Source of the DNA: an uncultured Alsobacter sp. | Lineage (GTDB): Bacteria > Pseudomonadota > Alphaproteobacteria > Rhizobiales > Beijerinckiaceae | Direction of reading: 5' to 3' | Assembly (NCBI RefSeq): GCF_945952055.1 | Contig: NZ_CAMFHB010000003.1 | Location: 62,001 to 126,000 of the forward strand | Length of the DNA: 64,000 nt | In this document: positions 24,947 through 33,274 of the stretch, piece after piece | Numbering within the stretch: position 1 is the stretch's first letter | Layout: each line of letters begins with the position of its first letter | Position numbers and translations under genes: made by a program | The notes under the pieces: model-generated | What the model was told of the DNA's origin: nothing | Database searches by the model: none | The model's input: only the letters and a program-made list of their open reading frames with translations

Positions 24947-27267
24947 GCCTTGACGCCCGCATGGCGCACGCAGGCCTGCAACGCTGCCGCCAGAAGCACC
25001 GCGAGGATTGCGAGAAGGCCGATGTAGACGGGGACGTTGCGCGACATCCAGCCCGCCACGATCAGCCGGGCATTGCCTGGCATCAGCTCCTCGGTCACGA
25101 CGTAGTCGCGCGGTTCGGCGGCGAGCGAGCGCAAGGACGCCGTCGGCCTGTTGAACACGCCGGCCTGTCCGACCAGGTCCTGCCAAAGGTCCGCCGCCAG
25201 CATCTCGCGCAGGCTGGCCTCGATGAGCGCGTTCGTCGGTCCGGTGATCACGGTCGAGGACGCGATCTGCGGCAGCAGCTTCCAGCTCGTGTCGAGTCCC
25301 GTCCTGTCGGCGTCCTGGCTGATCAGCAGCGAACTCGCCGGCGTGAGCAGGCGGGATGGCGACGGCTTGTCCATCGCATTGGAGTAGCCCCGCAGTCCGG
25401 TCGCGGTGAGAGCCTGTTCGATGAGCCCGGAGGACGTCGCCGAGAACCGCGCGATGGTAGCGCCCGGCGCCATGAGCGGTCCCTCGCGTGGGCCCACCAG
25501 TTCGCCCGAGCCGGCCACGGGCAGGACGAACGAAGGCGCATCAGACGCCGTGACGGCAGCGGCGCGGGGCGCCGCGAGGCTGGCGAAGCGCATGGGTGTG
25601 CCGAGATCCGAAGACAGGCTCCACACCCGGTTCAGGTCGCCCGGCTCAACGCCTGCCGCCGACAACGTCGCTGCTGGCACGTCTCGGAAACCGCCGATCG
25701 TCAGAGGATGCGGCACGGATCCGTCGGGCTTCTGGTACTTCAGCGTGAGCGGCGAGATGCGGCCGGTGACGGACGTCATCTTGGCGACGAGCGCCACGGT
25801 GGACCGCGCGAGTTCCGCAGACGGCCTGGGCATGAACACCGTCAGCCGTCCTTCCGGCGAGACGGCCTGGAGCGCCCCGGCCAGGACGCCGGACAGGGAT
25901 GGGAACGTCGCGATGCGGGCCAGGCGTGGCACCTCGAGTTCGCCGGTCTGCATCAGCAGCAGCCGCTCGCGGCTGGTGTTCTGCTGCGCGGCGAGACAGC
26001 GCGTCTCGCCCTCGTCGGTCGTCTCGGCCTCGATCTCGATCGCGTTGACGCCCGGCTTGAACGCGGTGAGGGGCAGATAGGCGGCGCGCTTGGAAAACAC
26101 GTCCCCGCGGTGCCGGGCCAGGGGAAGGCTGCCGACCACCGTGCCGTTGACGCGCACGCTGATGGCGCTGGTCGAAGCGAGGTTCGCGGCATAGGCGCCG
26201 TCGAGCTTCATGATCATGCGACCGTAGTCGCCGGGCAGGAAGTCGGCGGGCATCTGCACCTTGACGCTCTGGCGCATGTAGCGACCGGAGAAGCGCACGG
26301 TTGAGAGGCCCAGGGCGGAGAGTGGCAGCGTCTCGCCACCGTCCAGCCGAACGCCGTTCGCCGCATCCAGCGCGCGCAAGCCAGCGGCGCTGCCGGTGGG
26401 GCGCAGGGCTGCGATCCGCTGCTCCAGGTTGGCGAGCGAGGCCTCCAGGTCGCGTTCGTTGGCGCCGGAGACGGTGAGCGTCACGCGGTCCGTGCGCAGG
26501 TCATGCGAGACGGCAAAGGGCTGGCGTGCGCCCTCGAGGCCCTGCACCACGACGAGGTCGATCCCGGGGTCGAGGCCGGGGTCGGGATTGATCTCGATGT
26601 CGGTCTTGTCGAAGCGGCCGGCGAGAACCGCGGCCTGGGCCATGCGCGCGAAGAGCGTCATCGTGGCGGCGTCGGCATCGGGCCGGGTGCGCAGACGCAG
26701 GCTGACACGGCCCGTCCGGGACACGGGCGTGGCGGCCAGCTCGCGGATGTCGCGGATCTCGCCCGGGCCTGAGGCGAATTGCAGTCCCGACTGTTCGGGC
26801 AGGATCTGGGTCCACAGTTCGTAGCTGCCGCTGCGCGAGCAATCGAGGCGGTGGGACTGGTCGACGCTGATGCGCACGGCGTTGAAGCCAGGTTCCAGAA
26901 GTCCACGCGGAACCTCGACGATCAGCGTCTCCGGCCTCTCCGTCGCCGTCAGCAGGCGCTCGCCGACAGGCACATCGTTGATGCTGATCCTGATCCGCGA
27001 CAGCTCCGGCAGGACCGTGAGGGCATTCATGAAGCTCAGCTGCAGCGTGGCTGGCTGCGATGCATCGCGGGCCGACACGAAGACCGGCATGATGCGCGTA
27101 TCGAGCTCGCCCCCGAGCCGGGACGCACGCAGCGGCAGAGGCAGGAGGCGAAGGGCGCCGGACGCCACCACCGTGGTCGGCGTCTGAGACTGGGCAGGCC
27201 CGGCAGAGGTCTGGAAGATCGCGGACAGGGCAAGCGCGACGAGAGCGGGCGTGAGGCGGCTGGTCAT
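24943..27267 (-). CDS. bcsB: Cellulose synthase regulatory/periplasmic subunit BcsB
   Basis: The 774-residue protein has a signal peptide (to about residue 27). Two carbohydrate-binding/flavodoxin-like repeats of the BcsB fold fill the periplasmic part, and a single C-terminal membrane helix ends the chain (VYIGLLAILAVLLAAALQA). Conserved BcsB strings such as SFMNALTVLPELSRIRISIND and the closing membrane anchor support the call. BcsB guides the glucan across the periplasm and is required for BcsA activity. It starts 37 bp after bcsA. Confidence 0.93.
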   Translation of the reverse strand: MTSRLTPALVALALSAIFQTSAGPAQSQTPTTVVASGALRLLPLPLRASRLGGELDTRIMPVFVSARDASQPATLQLSFMNALTVLPELSRIRISINDVPVGERLLTATERPETLIVEVPRGLLEPGFNAVRISVDQSHRLDCSRSGSYELWTQILPEQSGLQFASGPGEIRDIRELAATPVSRTGRVSLRLRTRPDADAATMTLFARMAQAAVLAGRFDKTDIEINPDPGLDPGIDLVVVQGLEGARQPFAVSHDLRTDRVTLTVSGANERDLEASLANLEQRIAALRPTGSAAGLRALDAANGVRLDGGETLPLSALGLSTVRFSGRYMRQSVKVQMPADFLPGDYGRMIMKLDGAYAANLASTSAISVRVNGTVVGSLPLARHRGDVFSKRAAYLPLTAFKPGVNAIEIEAETTDEGETRCLAAQQNTSRERLLLMQTGELEVPRLARIATFPSLSGVLAGALQAVSPEGRLTVFMPRPSAELARSTVALVAKMTSVTGRISPLTLKYQKPDGSVPHPLTIGGFRDVPAATLSAAGVEPGDLNRVWSLSSDLGTPMRFASLAAPRAAAVTASDAPSFVLPVAGSGELVGPREGPLMAPGATIARFSATSSGLIEQALTATGLRGYSNAMDKPSPSRLLTPASSLLISQDADRTGLDTSWKLLPQIASSTVITGPTNALIEASLREMLAADLWQDLVGQAGVFNRPTASLRSLAAEPRDYVVTEELMPGNARLIVAGWMSRNVPVYIGLLAILAVLLAAALQACVRHAGVKA

Positions 27268-27304
27268 GGGGTCATCCGTTGATCGAGCGACAAGGGGAGG
27301 GGGC

Positions 27305-29479
27305 TCACGCCCCTCCCGGTCCCGGGCCCGTTGCCGGCCGGCGAAACACGGCGAAGTAGAGACCGCGCGTCAGGTAGGTGATGCTCCAGGCGAAGACTTC
27401 AGCCGTTCCGACCAGGAGGCTGCGCACGCGCTGGCGTCCCAGGCGGATCCGGCTCAGCAGGCCGAGATCGCCGTACATGAGTTCCGCAATGAGCCGCGTG
27501 CCCTCGGTGTTGAGCTCCGTGAAGCTCCATCCGTAGATGCGCTGCGTGCTGTCGCCCTGAGCATTGACGACGATGCCGTGGAAGATCGCGGGCGGACGGC
27601 CGCCGCGCGTCTCGATGGTCAGTTCGCAGGCCTTGCGCAGCGGGAGAGCCGTCTGGCTCGCGGCCGGCAGAAGCTTGAGACCGCCCATCGACGCCTCCCG
27701 GATGATGACGGGGACGGTGGTGGTGCCGCTGACCAGCGATCCGCGCCATTCGATCGGCAGGCGCTGCGCCCGGCGCCGCTCGCGCCGTTCGCAGACGACG
27801 CCAAGGGCCACGGCCGCGATCACGAGGTTCAGCAGGTTCCAGATGCTGACGATCACCAGCATGCCACGTGCCTCGGTCTCGGCGTTGAACCGCATCACGC
27901 CGATCGCCAGTGCCAGCAGCAGGACGCCGACGACCGCGAAATAGGGCCACGCCAGTTCGGACAGACTGTCTTCCTCCGTCGTCACGCCCTTGGCGGTGAC
28001 GTTGAAGACCGGCCGGCGCGGGTTGCGGATCACGCTGACGATGGCGGGCAGGAGGTAAATCGTCTGAACGTACTCGTAAAGTTCCGACACCCACGGCCAG
28101 CGGAACTGGCCGTAGTTGTAATTCTGCATGATGAGCGATGCTGCGAGATAGCTGATCGTGTAGGCGCAGAATTCCTCGAGTGTCGAGTTGTAGATCTGCA
28201 GGTCGAAGAACAGGTACATCAGCGGCGCGAGCAGGAAGATCGTGCGCGGCAGTGGGAATAGCCAGAACATCGAGCTCGAGAGGTAGCAGATCCGCTGGGC
28301 CATTGTGAGGCCCGCGTGGAACAGCGGGTTCTTGAGGATCAGGATCTGGAGCATGCCGCGGCACCAGCGCGAGCGCTGGCCGATGAAGGCGGCGAAGGTT
28401 TCCGGTTGCAGGCCCGCCACCAGCGGCGTGTCCACGTAGAGGCTGTGCCAGCCGCGGGAGTGCAGTTCCAGTGCCGTCTCGCAGTCTTCGGTAATGGACG
28501 CTCCGGAGAAGCCGCCCGCCTCCTCCAGCGCGGTGCGACGCAGGAGGGCCGCCGAGCCGCAGAAGAACGCCGCGTTCCACTTGTCCAGGCCCTTCTGGAT
28601 CATGCCGTAGAACATCTCGTTCTCGGACGGCATGCGTTTGAAGGTGCCCAGGTTGCGCTCGATCGGGTCGGGGTTCAGGAACTGGTGAGGCGTCTGCACC
28701 AGGAAAAGGCGATCGTCGGTGCTGAAGTGGCCTACCGTGAGCTGCAGGAAGTTGCGGGCGGGCGCGTGGTCGGCGTCGAACACGGCGATCAGCTCGCCCT
28801 TCGAGTGGCCGAGCGCGTGCGTAAGGTTGCCGGCCTTGGCCTGCTCGTTGAACGGCCGCGTCAGGTAGACGGCGCCGAGCTCCGCGCACAGGTCCTGAAG
28901 GTCGCGGCGCCGTTCCGCGGCCTTCTCCGACACGTCCGGATCGGGATCGTTGACCTTCTGGTCCGTGCCGCCGTCGTCGAGCAGGTAGACCGTGAGCTTG
29001 TCCGCCGGGTAGATCATCGCCTTGGCCGATGCCAGCGTGGCGATGAGAATGTCCTTGGGCTCGTTGTAGGTCGGGATGAAGACGTCCACCGTGGGGGCGT
29101 CTTCGGGCGACAGGAGCGGCGCCTTTCGGCGCGTCACCGGCCCGGCGATGACGAACAGGTTGATGAACAGGAACATCACGCAAAACATCTCGGCGCCGTA
29201 GAGGATGACGCCCGGGATGAAGTTCTCGAGTTCGGCAGACGAGGGGATCGTGCTCGTGGTGCGCCAGTAGACGTAGCGGACGATCAGGATGCCCGCGATG
29301 ACGTAGAAGAGATGGCGCCAGTAACCCTGCAGTCGCAGCAGCCTGATCCCGATCATCGCTGCGACGCCGGCGATGCCGATGGCGGCCTGGGATGCGGCGC
29401 TGAGTGGTTGTGCAGCGACGGCGAGGAGAACGACGGCGAGCGCGAGCGTCGTCGCGAGCCTGATAGCCCCAACTTGCAT
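27305..29479 (-). CDS. bcsA: Cellulose synthase catalytic subunit BcsA (GT2 + PilZ)
   Basis: The 724-residue inner-membrane protein has N-terminal helices, then a GT2 domain. Its catalytic set is DDGG (about 168), DAD (about 235), TED (about 330) and QRSRW (368-372). More membrane helices follow, then the FNVTAKG gating-loop motif. A C-terminal PilZ domain has the RxxxR-type RRAQR and a degenerate second motif REASMGG in place of (D/N)xSxxG. It polymerises UDP-glucose into beta-1,4-glucan under cyclic-di-GMP control. I prefer the ATG at 29479 over the in-frame GTG 12 bp upstream. It leads bcsA-bcsB-bcsZ-TPR. Confidence 0.95.
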   Translation of the reverse strand: MQVGAIRLATTLALAVVLLAVAAQPLSAASQAAIGIAGVAAMIGIRLLRLQGYWRHLFYVIAGILIVRYVYWRTTSTIPSSAELENFIPGVILYGAEMFCVMFLFINLFVIAGPVTRRKAPLLSPEDAPTVDVFIPTYNEPKDILIATLASAKAMIYPADKLTVYLLDDGGTDQKVNDPDPDVSEKAAERRRDLQDLCAELGAVYLTRPFNEQAKAGNLTHALGHSKGELIAVFDADHAPARNFLQLTVGHFSTDDRLFLVQTPHQFLNPDPIERNLGTFKRMPSENEMFYGMIQKGLDKWNAAFFCGSAALLRRTALEEAGGFSGASITEDCETALELHSRGWHSLYVDTPLVAGLQPETFAAFIGQRSRWCRGMLQILILKNPLFHAGLTMAQRICYLSSSMFWLFPLPRTIFLLAPLMYLFFDLQIYNSTLEEFCAYTISYLAASLIMQNYNYGQFRWPWVSELYEYVQTIYLLPAIVSVIRNPRRPVFNVTAKGVTTEEDSLSELAWPYFAVVGVLLLALAIGVMRFNAETEARGMLVIVSIWNLLNLVIAAVALGVVCERRERRRAQRLPIEWRGSLVSGTTTVPVIIREASMGGLKLLPAASQTALPLRKACELTIETRGGRPPAIFHGIVVNAQGDSTQRIYGWSFTELNTEGTRLIAELMYGDLGLLSRIRLGRQRVRSLLVGTAEVFAWSITYLTRGLYFAVFRRPATGPGPGGA

Positions 29480-29550
29480 GGTTCTGACCACTCAACTTTA
29501 GGTTGTTGTTGCATCCGAGGATTGCAGCCTTTGAATATGAATAGAGGCGT

Positions 29551-29568
29551 AGCAGAGCAAGCTCTGCT
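29551..29568. promoter_or_regulatory. 18-bp palindrome in the bcsA upstream region
   Basis: AGCAGAGC-AA-GCTCTGCT is a perfect 8-bp inverted repeat 72 bp upstream of bcsA. It lies in a 322-bp gap (29480-29801) that is clearly richer in A+T than its surroundings and carries the promoters of bcsA and the divergent TPP-enzyme genes. I see no gene in this gap. Confidence 0.45.
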
Positions 29569-29801
29569 GCAGCGCATCGTTAATGCAATCAATCTGCTAA
29601 ATTCGATTCATCTTCTGGCGATGCAAACTGCCGCTTTTGGCGCCATTTATTACTGTTCTCAGGGCGTTGCGCCGGATGATTGGGCAGGCCTCCTGCGCGC
29701 TCGCAAATGGCGGAGGAGCACCGGATGGACCGAAGCGGCCTGGGCTCGACTTCCCCCGTTGCGCGGTTCAAAGATGCTGTCGGGCGGACCGGGAGGGCGG
29801 C

Positions 29802-30335
29802 GTGACGGCACAGACTGCGGAGCGACGGGATGAGGACTGGCCGGAGGAGCTTCACCGCGTCCTGAAGGCGGCCGGCGTGCGGCACATGTCCTACGTGCCG
29901 GATGCGGGCCATGCCGCGCTGATCCGCCTGCTGTCCGCGGATCCCGAGGTGACCGCGACGGTCCTGACCACCGAGGAGGAGGGCATCGCCGTCGCCGCCG
30001 GCGCGTGGCTCGGAGGCGGACGCTCGGTGGTGCTGATGCAGTCCAGCGGCGTCGGAAACTGCATCAACATGCTGTCCCTGCCGGCGATGGGCCGGTTCCC
30101 GCTGCTCATGCTCGTGACCATGCGCGGGGAGTGGGCCGAGTTCAACCCGTGGCAGGTGCCGATGAGCCGCGCCACGCAGCCGACGCTCGAGGCGATGGGC
30201 GTCACCGTGATGCGGGCCGAGACCGCACGGGACCTGGTCGAGTCGGTGGAGTCGGCTGCCGCGCTCGCCTTCACGGCCGACCAGCAGGTCGCCGTTCTGA
30301 TCGGACAGCGGCTGCTCGGCCGCAAGGTGTGGTGA
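29802..30335 (+). CDS. TPP-dependent decarboxylase, alpha (pyrimidine-domain) subunit
   Basis: The 177-residue protein corresponds to the N-terminal PYR domain of thiamine-pyrophosphate decarboxylases. The TPP-activating glutamate is in VLTTEEEGIAVAAGAWLGG, and QSSGVGNCINML is the typical following loop. It starts at a GTG with GGGAGG 5 bp upstream. The PP domain is encoded separately by the next gene, 4 bp downstream. The split layout resembles sulfopyruvate decarboxylase (ComD/ComE) and some phosphonopyruvate decarboxylases. The substrate is probably a 2-oxo acid, but no coenzyme M or phosphonate genes are near. Confidence 0.85.
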   Translation: MTAQTAERRDEDWPEELHRVLKAAGVRHMSYVPDAGHAALIRLLSADPEVTATVLTTEEEGIAVAAGAWLGGGRSVVLMQSSGVGNCINMLSLPAMGRFPLLMLVTMRGEWAEFNPWQVPMSRATQPTLEAMGVTVMRAETARDLVESVESAAALAFTADQQVAVLIGQRLLGRKVW

Positions 30336-30339
30336 CGCG

Positions 30340-30933
30340 ATGACGACGACAGAGCCCCAGCTTGCCCGCCGCGACGTCGTCGCCGCTCTGCTGCGCGACC
30401 GCGGCGACATGCTTGTCGTCACGGGTCTCGGTTCGCCGGCCTACGACGTCCATGCGGCCGGCGACCACGACGGCAACTTCTACCTGTGGGGCGCGATGGG
30501 TGGCGCGGCGCTGATGGGGCTCGGACTCGCGCAGGCGCGTCCCGACCGCCGCGTGCTCGTGGTGACGGGCGACGGCGAGCAGTTGATGGGCATGGGTGGG
30601 CTGGCCACCATCGGTGCGGGGGGACCGCGCAACCTCGCGATCGCCGTCATCGACAACCAGCACTTCGGCGAAACCGGCATGCAGGCGAGCCACACCGGGC
30701 GCGGGGTGGACCTGGCAGGCGTCGCGACGGCCTGCGGCTTCGCGTCCGCCGTGACCGTGTCGGACGCGGCCGGCCTGGCGCAGGTCTGCGAGGCGCTGGC
30801 CCGCCCGGCGGACGGGCCGCGTCTGGCGGTGATCAAGGTGCGGTCGGTGAACCCGCCGCGTTCGCTCCCGATCCGCGACGCCGTGGCCCTCAAGACGCGG
30901 TTCCGGGCGGCGCTGGGGTTGGCGCCGAACTGA
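30340..30933 (+). CDS. TPP-dependent decarboxylase, beta (TPP-binding domain) subunit
   Basis: The 197-residue protein is the PP half of a split TPP enzyme. The magnesium/TPP motif GDGEQLMGMG (GDG...N-type; here the asparagine-equivalent region continues NLAIAVIDNQHFGETG) is clear, with YLWGAMGGAALMGLGLA before it. It follows the alpha subunit by 4 bp and must form a heteromer with it. The pair decarboxylates a 2-oxo acid such as sulfopyruvate, phosphonopyruvate or a related compound. It stands alone between the cellulose operon and yciB. Confidence 0.87.
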   Translation: MTTTEPQLARRDVVAALLRDRGDMLVVTGLGSPAYDVHAAGDHDGNFYLWGAMGGAALMGLGLAQARPDRRVLVVTGDGEQLMGMGGLATIGAGGPRNLAIAVIDNQHFGETGMQASHTGRGVDLAGVATACGFASAVTVSDAAGLAQVCEALARPADGPRLAVIKVRSVNPPRSLPIRDAVALKTRFRAALGLAPN

Positions 30934-30965
30934 GACGGGCGAACGTCGCCCGCCTGCGCCGCGGC

Positions 30966-31559
30966 TCAGCGGGCGTCCTTCAGCAGGGCCTCGCGGTCGG
31001 CCGCGGGCATGGCGCGCAGGCGCCGCCTGACGGTCAGCCGCAGCGCGCCAAACCCGGCCAGGAACAGGATCGCCTTGCTGGCGAATCCGAAGGCCGGCAT
31101 CACCAGCGCCCATGTCGGGACATTGAAGGCGAGCGCGACGGCGCCGTTGACGGCGGCCGAGACGAACATCAGCCCCGACCAGGCATAACCGACCGCGATG
31201 GCGATGTCGGGCGCGACCCGCCGTGCGATGGCGGGCAGGTAGCGCAGGAGCCATCCTCGCTTGAGCATCACCACGCCGATGGCCGCGTAGACCACGGTGG
31301 GCTTGGCCAGGATGAAGCGAGGATCGTCCGTGAGGAGGGTGCCGGCCGCCGCGGCCAGCACGACGACGAGGCTCAGCCATTCCAGGGACTGCACGGGCCT
31401 GCCGCGCAACAGCTGGAACGCGATCTGCGCGAGGCCGACCGCCGTGCCGGCGAGCGCGGCGAGGACGGTGTTGCCGGTGGCGGCGAACAGCACCGCGAAG
31501 ACGAGCGTGGCGGCGAGGTCCTGGAGAAGAAAGGAGAGCGCCTGCAGGAAAGGGGTCAT
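30966..31559 (-). CDS. YciB/IspA-like inner-membrane protein (septation protein family)
   Basis: The 197-residue protein has five to six membrane helices and the YciB signature FILAKPTVVYAAIGVVML followed by a second pass GYAWSGLMFVSAAVNGAVALAF. YciB takes part in envelope maintenance and cell-division-related processes, but its biochemical role is unclear. It is convergent with the split TPP enzyme genes. The sequence is a little divergent from the housekeeping form and may be a second copy in this genome (inference). Confidence 0.7.
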   Translation of the reverse strand: MTPFLQALSFLLQDLAATLVFAVLFAATGNTVLAALAGTAVGLAQIAFQLLRGRPVQSLEWLSLVVVLAAAAGTLLTDDPRFILAKPTVVYAAIGVVMLKRGWLLRYLPAIARRVAPDIAIAVGYAWSGLMFVSAAVNGAVALAFNVPTWALVMPAFGFASKAILFLAGFGALRLTVRRRLRAMPAADREALLKDAR

Positions 31560-31726
31560 GGAAAATGATCGTCTGAAATGTCGTCGTGTCCATACCGTGC
31601 CGGCCGCTGCCCCGCCAGTGCCTTGCGCGAAGCCCGGCGATGCCGTCATCGTTGCCGGGGGCCAGGACGATCGCGGCCCGTCGTGGTTGCCAGACGGGCG
31701 CGTGCCCTGCCGGCGGGGAGATGACG

Positions 31727-32833
31727 ATGCGCAGGCTGGGACGATGGGCGCTCTCGCGCCGTGGGCTGCTGCTGGGCTCTGCGACGATGGGGCTGCTGCC
31801 CGGCGTCGTCGATCCACGCTCCCTCGGCGCCGCCGCCCAGTCGACCGGAGGCGGCGTGGTGCCGGGCGCGCGCGAGATCCCTGCCCGGCCGCTGCCGGTG
31901 CCGGACACGGTGAGCCAGGCGCTGAAGCCCGCCGTCGCCGCGCCGCTGCCGGCGGGCTGGGATCGCGTGCCCTCCGACGCCGCCGGCTGGAGGGCGCTCG
32001 CCGAGGCCAGCGGCGCCCATGCCGGGCCGGCTCTCGAGGCCGTCCGGACGCGGCTCGGCGTCACTCTCGAACGGACCGTGCTCGGCGGGGTGCCGGTGTT
32101 CGTCTCCACGCCGACCGACATGCCGGAGGCCCGTCGCGGCCGCGTCCTCATGCATCTGCACGGCGGCGGATACGTGCTCTACCCCGGCGAGGTCGGGGCC
32201 GGGGAGGGCATGATGATGGCCGGTTATGGCCGGTATACCGTCGTGTCGGTGGACTACCGCATGGCGCCCGACCACCCGTTCCCCGCGGCGCTGGACGATG
32301 CCATCGCCGTGTGGACCGCGTTGCTGGCCACCAACCGGCCGGAGCGGATGGCGATCTTCGGCACCTCGGCCGGCGGCGGCCTCACGCTCGCGACGCTGCT
32401 GCGCGCCCGGCAGCAGGGTCTTCCCCTGCCGGCCGCCATCGCGCCGGGCAGCCCCTGGGCCGACCTGACGCGGACGGGCGACACGCTCTTCGCCAACGCG
32501 CTCGTCGACAACGTGCTGGGGTCCATGGACGGCTGGGTCGGAGCGGCGGCCCTGCTCTACGCCGGCGGGCGGGACCTGCGCGATCCCCTGATCTCGCCGA
32601 TCAACGGGGACTTCTCGGGCTTCCCGCCGGCCATCCTGACCTCGGGGACGCGCGATCTCCTGCTGAGCGACACCGTGCGGACGCATCGCAAGCTGCGTCA
32701 GGCGGGCGTGGAAGCAGCGCTGCAGGTGTTCGAGGCGCAAAGCCACGCCCAGTTCCTGAAGCCCTTCACCCCGGAAACCGAGGAGGCTTTCGCCGAGATC
32801 GCCCGTTTCCTCGAGCGGCATCTCGCCGGCTGA
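31727..32833 (+). CDS. Exported alpha/beta hydrolase (HSL-type esterase) with Tat-like signal
   Basis: From the ATG at 31727 the protein has 368 residues. GGGGAG stands 6 bp before this ATG, whereas an earlier ATG at 31721 abuts it and is too close. The N terminus has a twin-arginine-like signal (SRRGLLLGSATMG). The hydrolase has the HSL oxyanion motif HGGGY, the nucleophile elbow GTSAGGG and a C-terminal SHAQFL with the likely histidine. Expected location is periplasmic. The related cytoplasmic HSL-type esterase at 1943-2875 lacks the signal. Confidence 0.85.
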   Translation: MRRLGRWALSRRGLLLGSATMGLLPGVVDPRSLGAAAQSTGGGVVPGAREIPARPLPVPDTVSQALKPAVAAPLPAGWDRVPSDAAGWRALAEASGAHAGPALEAVRTRLGVTLERTVLGGVPVFVSTPTDMPEARRGRVLMHLHGGGYVLYPGEVGAGEGMMMAGYGRYTVVSVDYRMAPDHPFPAALDDAIAVWTALLATNRPERMAIFGTSAGGGLTLATLLRARQQGLPLPAAIAPGSPWADLTRTGDTLFANALVDNVLGSMDGWVGAAALLYAGGRDLRDPLISPINGDFSGFPPAILTSGTRDLLLSDTVRTHRKLRQAGVEAALQVFEAQSHAQFLKPFTPETEEAFAEIARFLERHLAG

Positions 32834-32902
32834 GTCTGCCCCTGCGGCACTCGCCCTGTGGCCGGCCGTGGCGATCCGGCTCGTGCCGTGCAGTCGCGCT
32901 TC

Positions 32903-32999
32903 ATACGCGCTCGCGTATAACCTGCTTTAATACGCGTATGCGTATAATTCGATTTCATACGCAAATTCGTATATTGAAGCTTTATACGTGATCGCGTAT
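32903..32999. promoter_or_regulatory. Array of four 16-bp HipB-type operators with exact 27-bp period
   Basis: Four palindromes of the form ATACG-N6-CGTAT start at 32903, 32930, 32957 and 32984. Their N6 centres are CGCTCG, CGTATG, CAAATT and TGATCG. Site 1 extends to ATACGCG-CT-CGCGTAT. The last site ends 20 bp before the hipB start, and GGAGG lies between. In E. coli hipBA, HipB dimers bind several inverted repeats upstream of their own operon. The half-site here differs from TATCC. Strict 27-bp spacing alternates the DNA face (about 2.6 turns), which suits side-by-side dimers that can be bridged by HipA. Confidence 0.85.
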
Positions 33000-33019
33000 A
33001 TGATCGCCAGGAGGCGCCC

Positions 33020-33274
33020 ATGACCGATCCCATCGTCCGCACCGAAAAGCAGCTTGGCGCCGTCCTGCGCCGCGTCCGCAAGCAGCGGGGTCTGACGCAG
33101 GGCGGACTGGGCGACCGCATTCATCTTCGCCAGGCGACGGTGTCCCGGCTCGAGGCCGGGGAGCCCGCGATCCAGCTGCGCACGCTCATGGCCGCCCTGG
33201 CGGCCCTCGACCTCGAACTCGTCGTCAGGCCCCGCAGCCAGGGCGGCCCCGCCGACATCGAGGCGCTTTTCTGA
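33020..33274 (+). CDS. hipB: HipB-like antitoxin, XRE-family HTH repressor
   Basis: The 84-residue protein is a single XRE helix-turn-helix (LGAVLRRVRKQRGLTQGGLGDRIHLRQATVSRLEAGEPAIQLRTLMAALAAL). It ends in a short tail, ELVVRPRSQ, like HipB. AGGAGG lies 5 bp before the ATG. It neutralises HipA and represses the operon through the four upstream palindromes. Its TGA overlaps the hipA ATG by one base (TGATG). Confidence 0.92.
   Translation: MTDPIVRTEKQLGAVLRRVRKQRGLTQGGLGDRIHLRQATVSRLEAGEPAIQLRTLMAALAALDLELVVRPRSQGGPADIEALF

Noticed and set aside
29537-29833. Plus-strand reading frame of about 98 codons in the bcsA upstream gap
   Set aside because: It overlaps the well-supported GTG start of the TPP alpha subunit, has no ribosome site, and its composition looks random.
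32903-32999. CRISPR array
   Set aside because: The 27-bp periodic units are short palindromes with 11-bp spacers directly upstream of hipBA; they are operators, not repeats with unique spacers.
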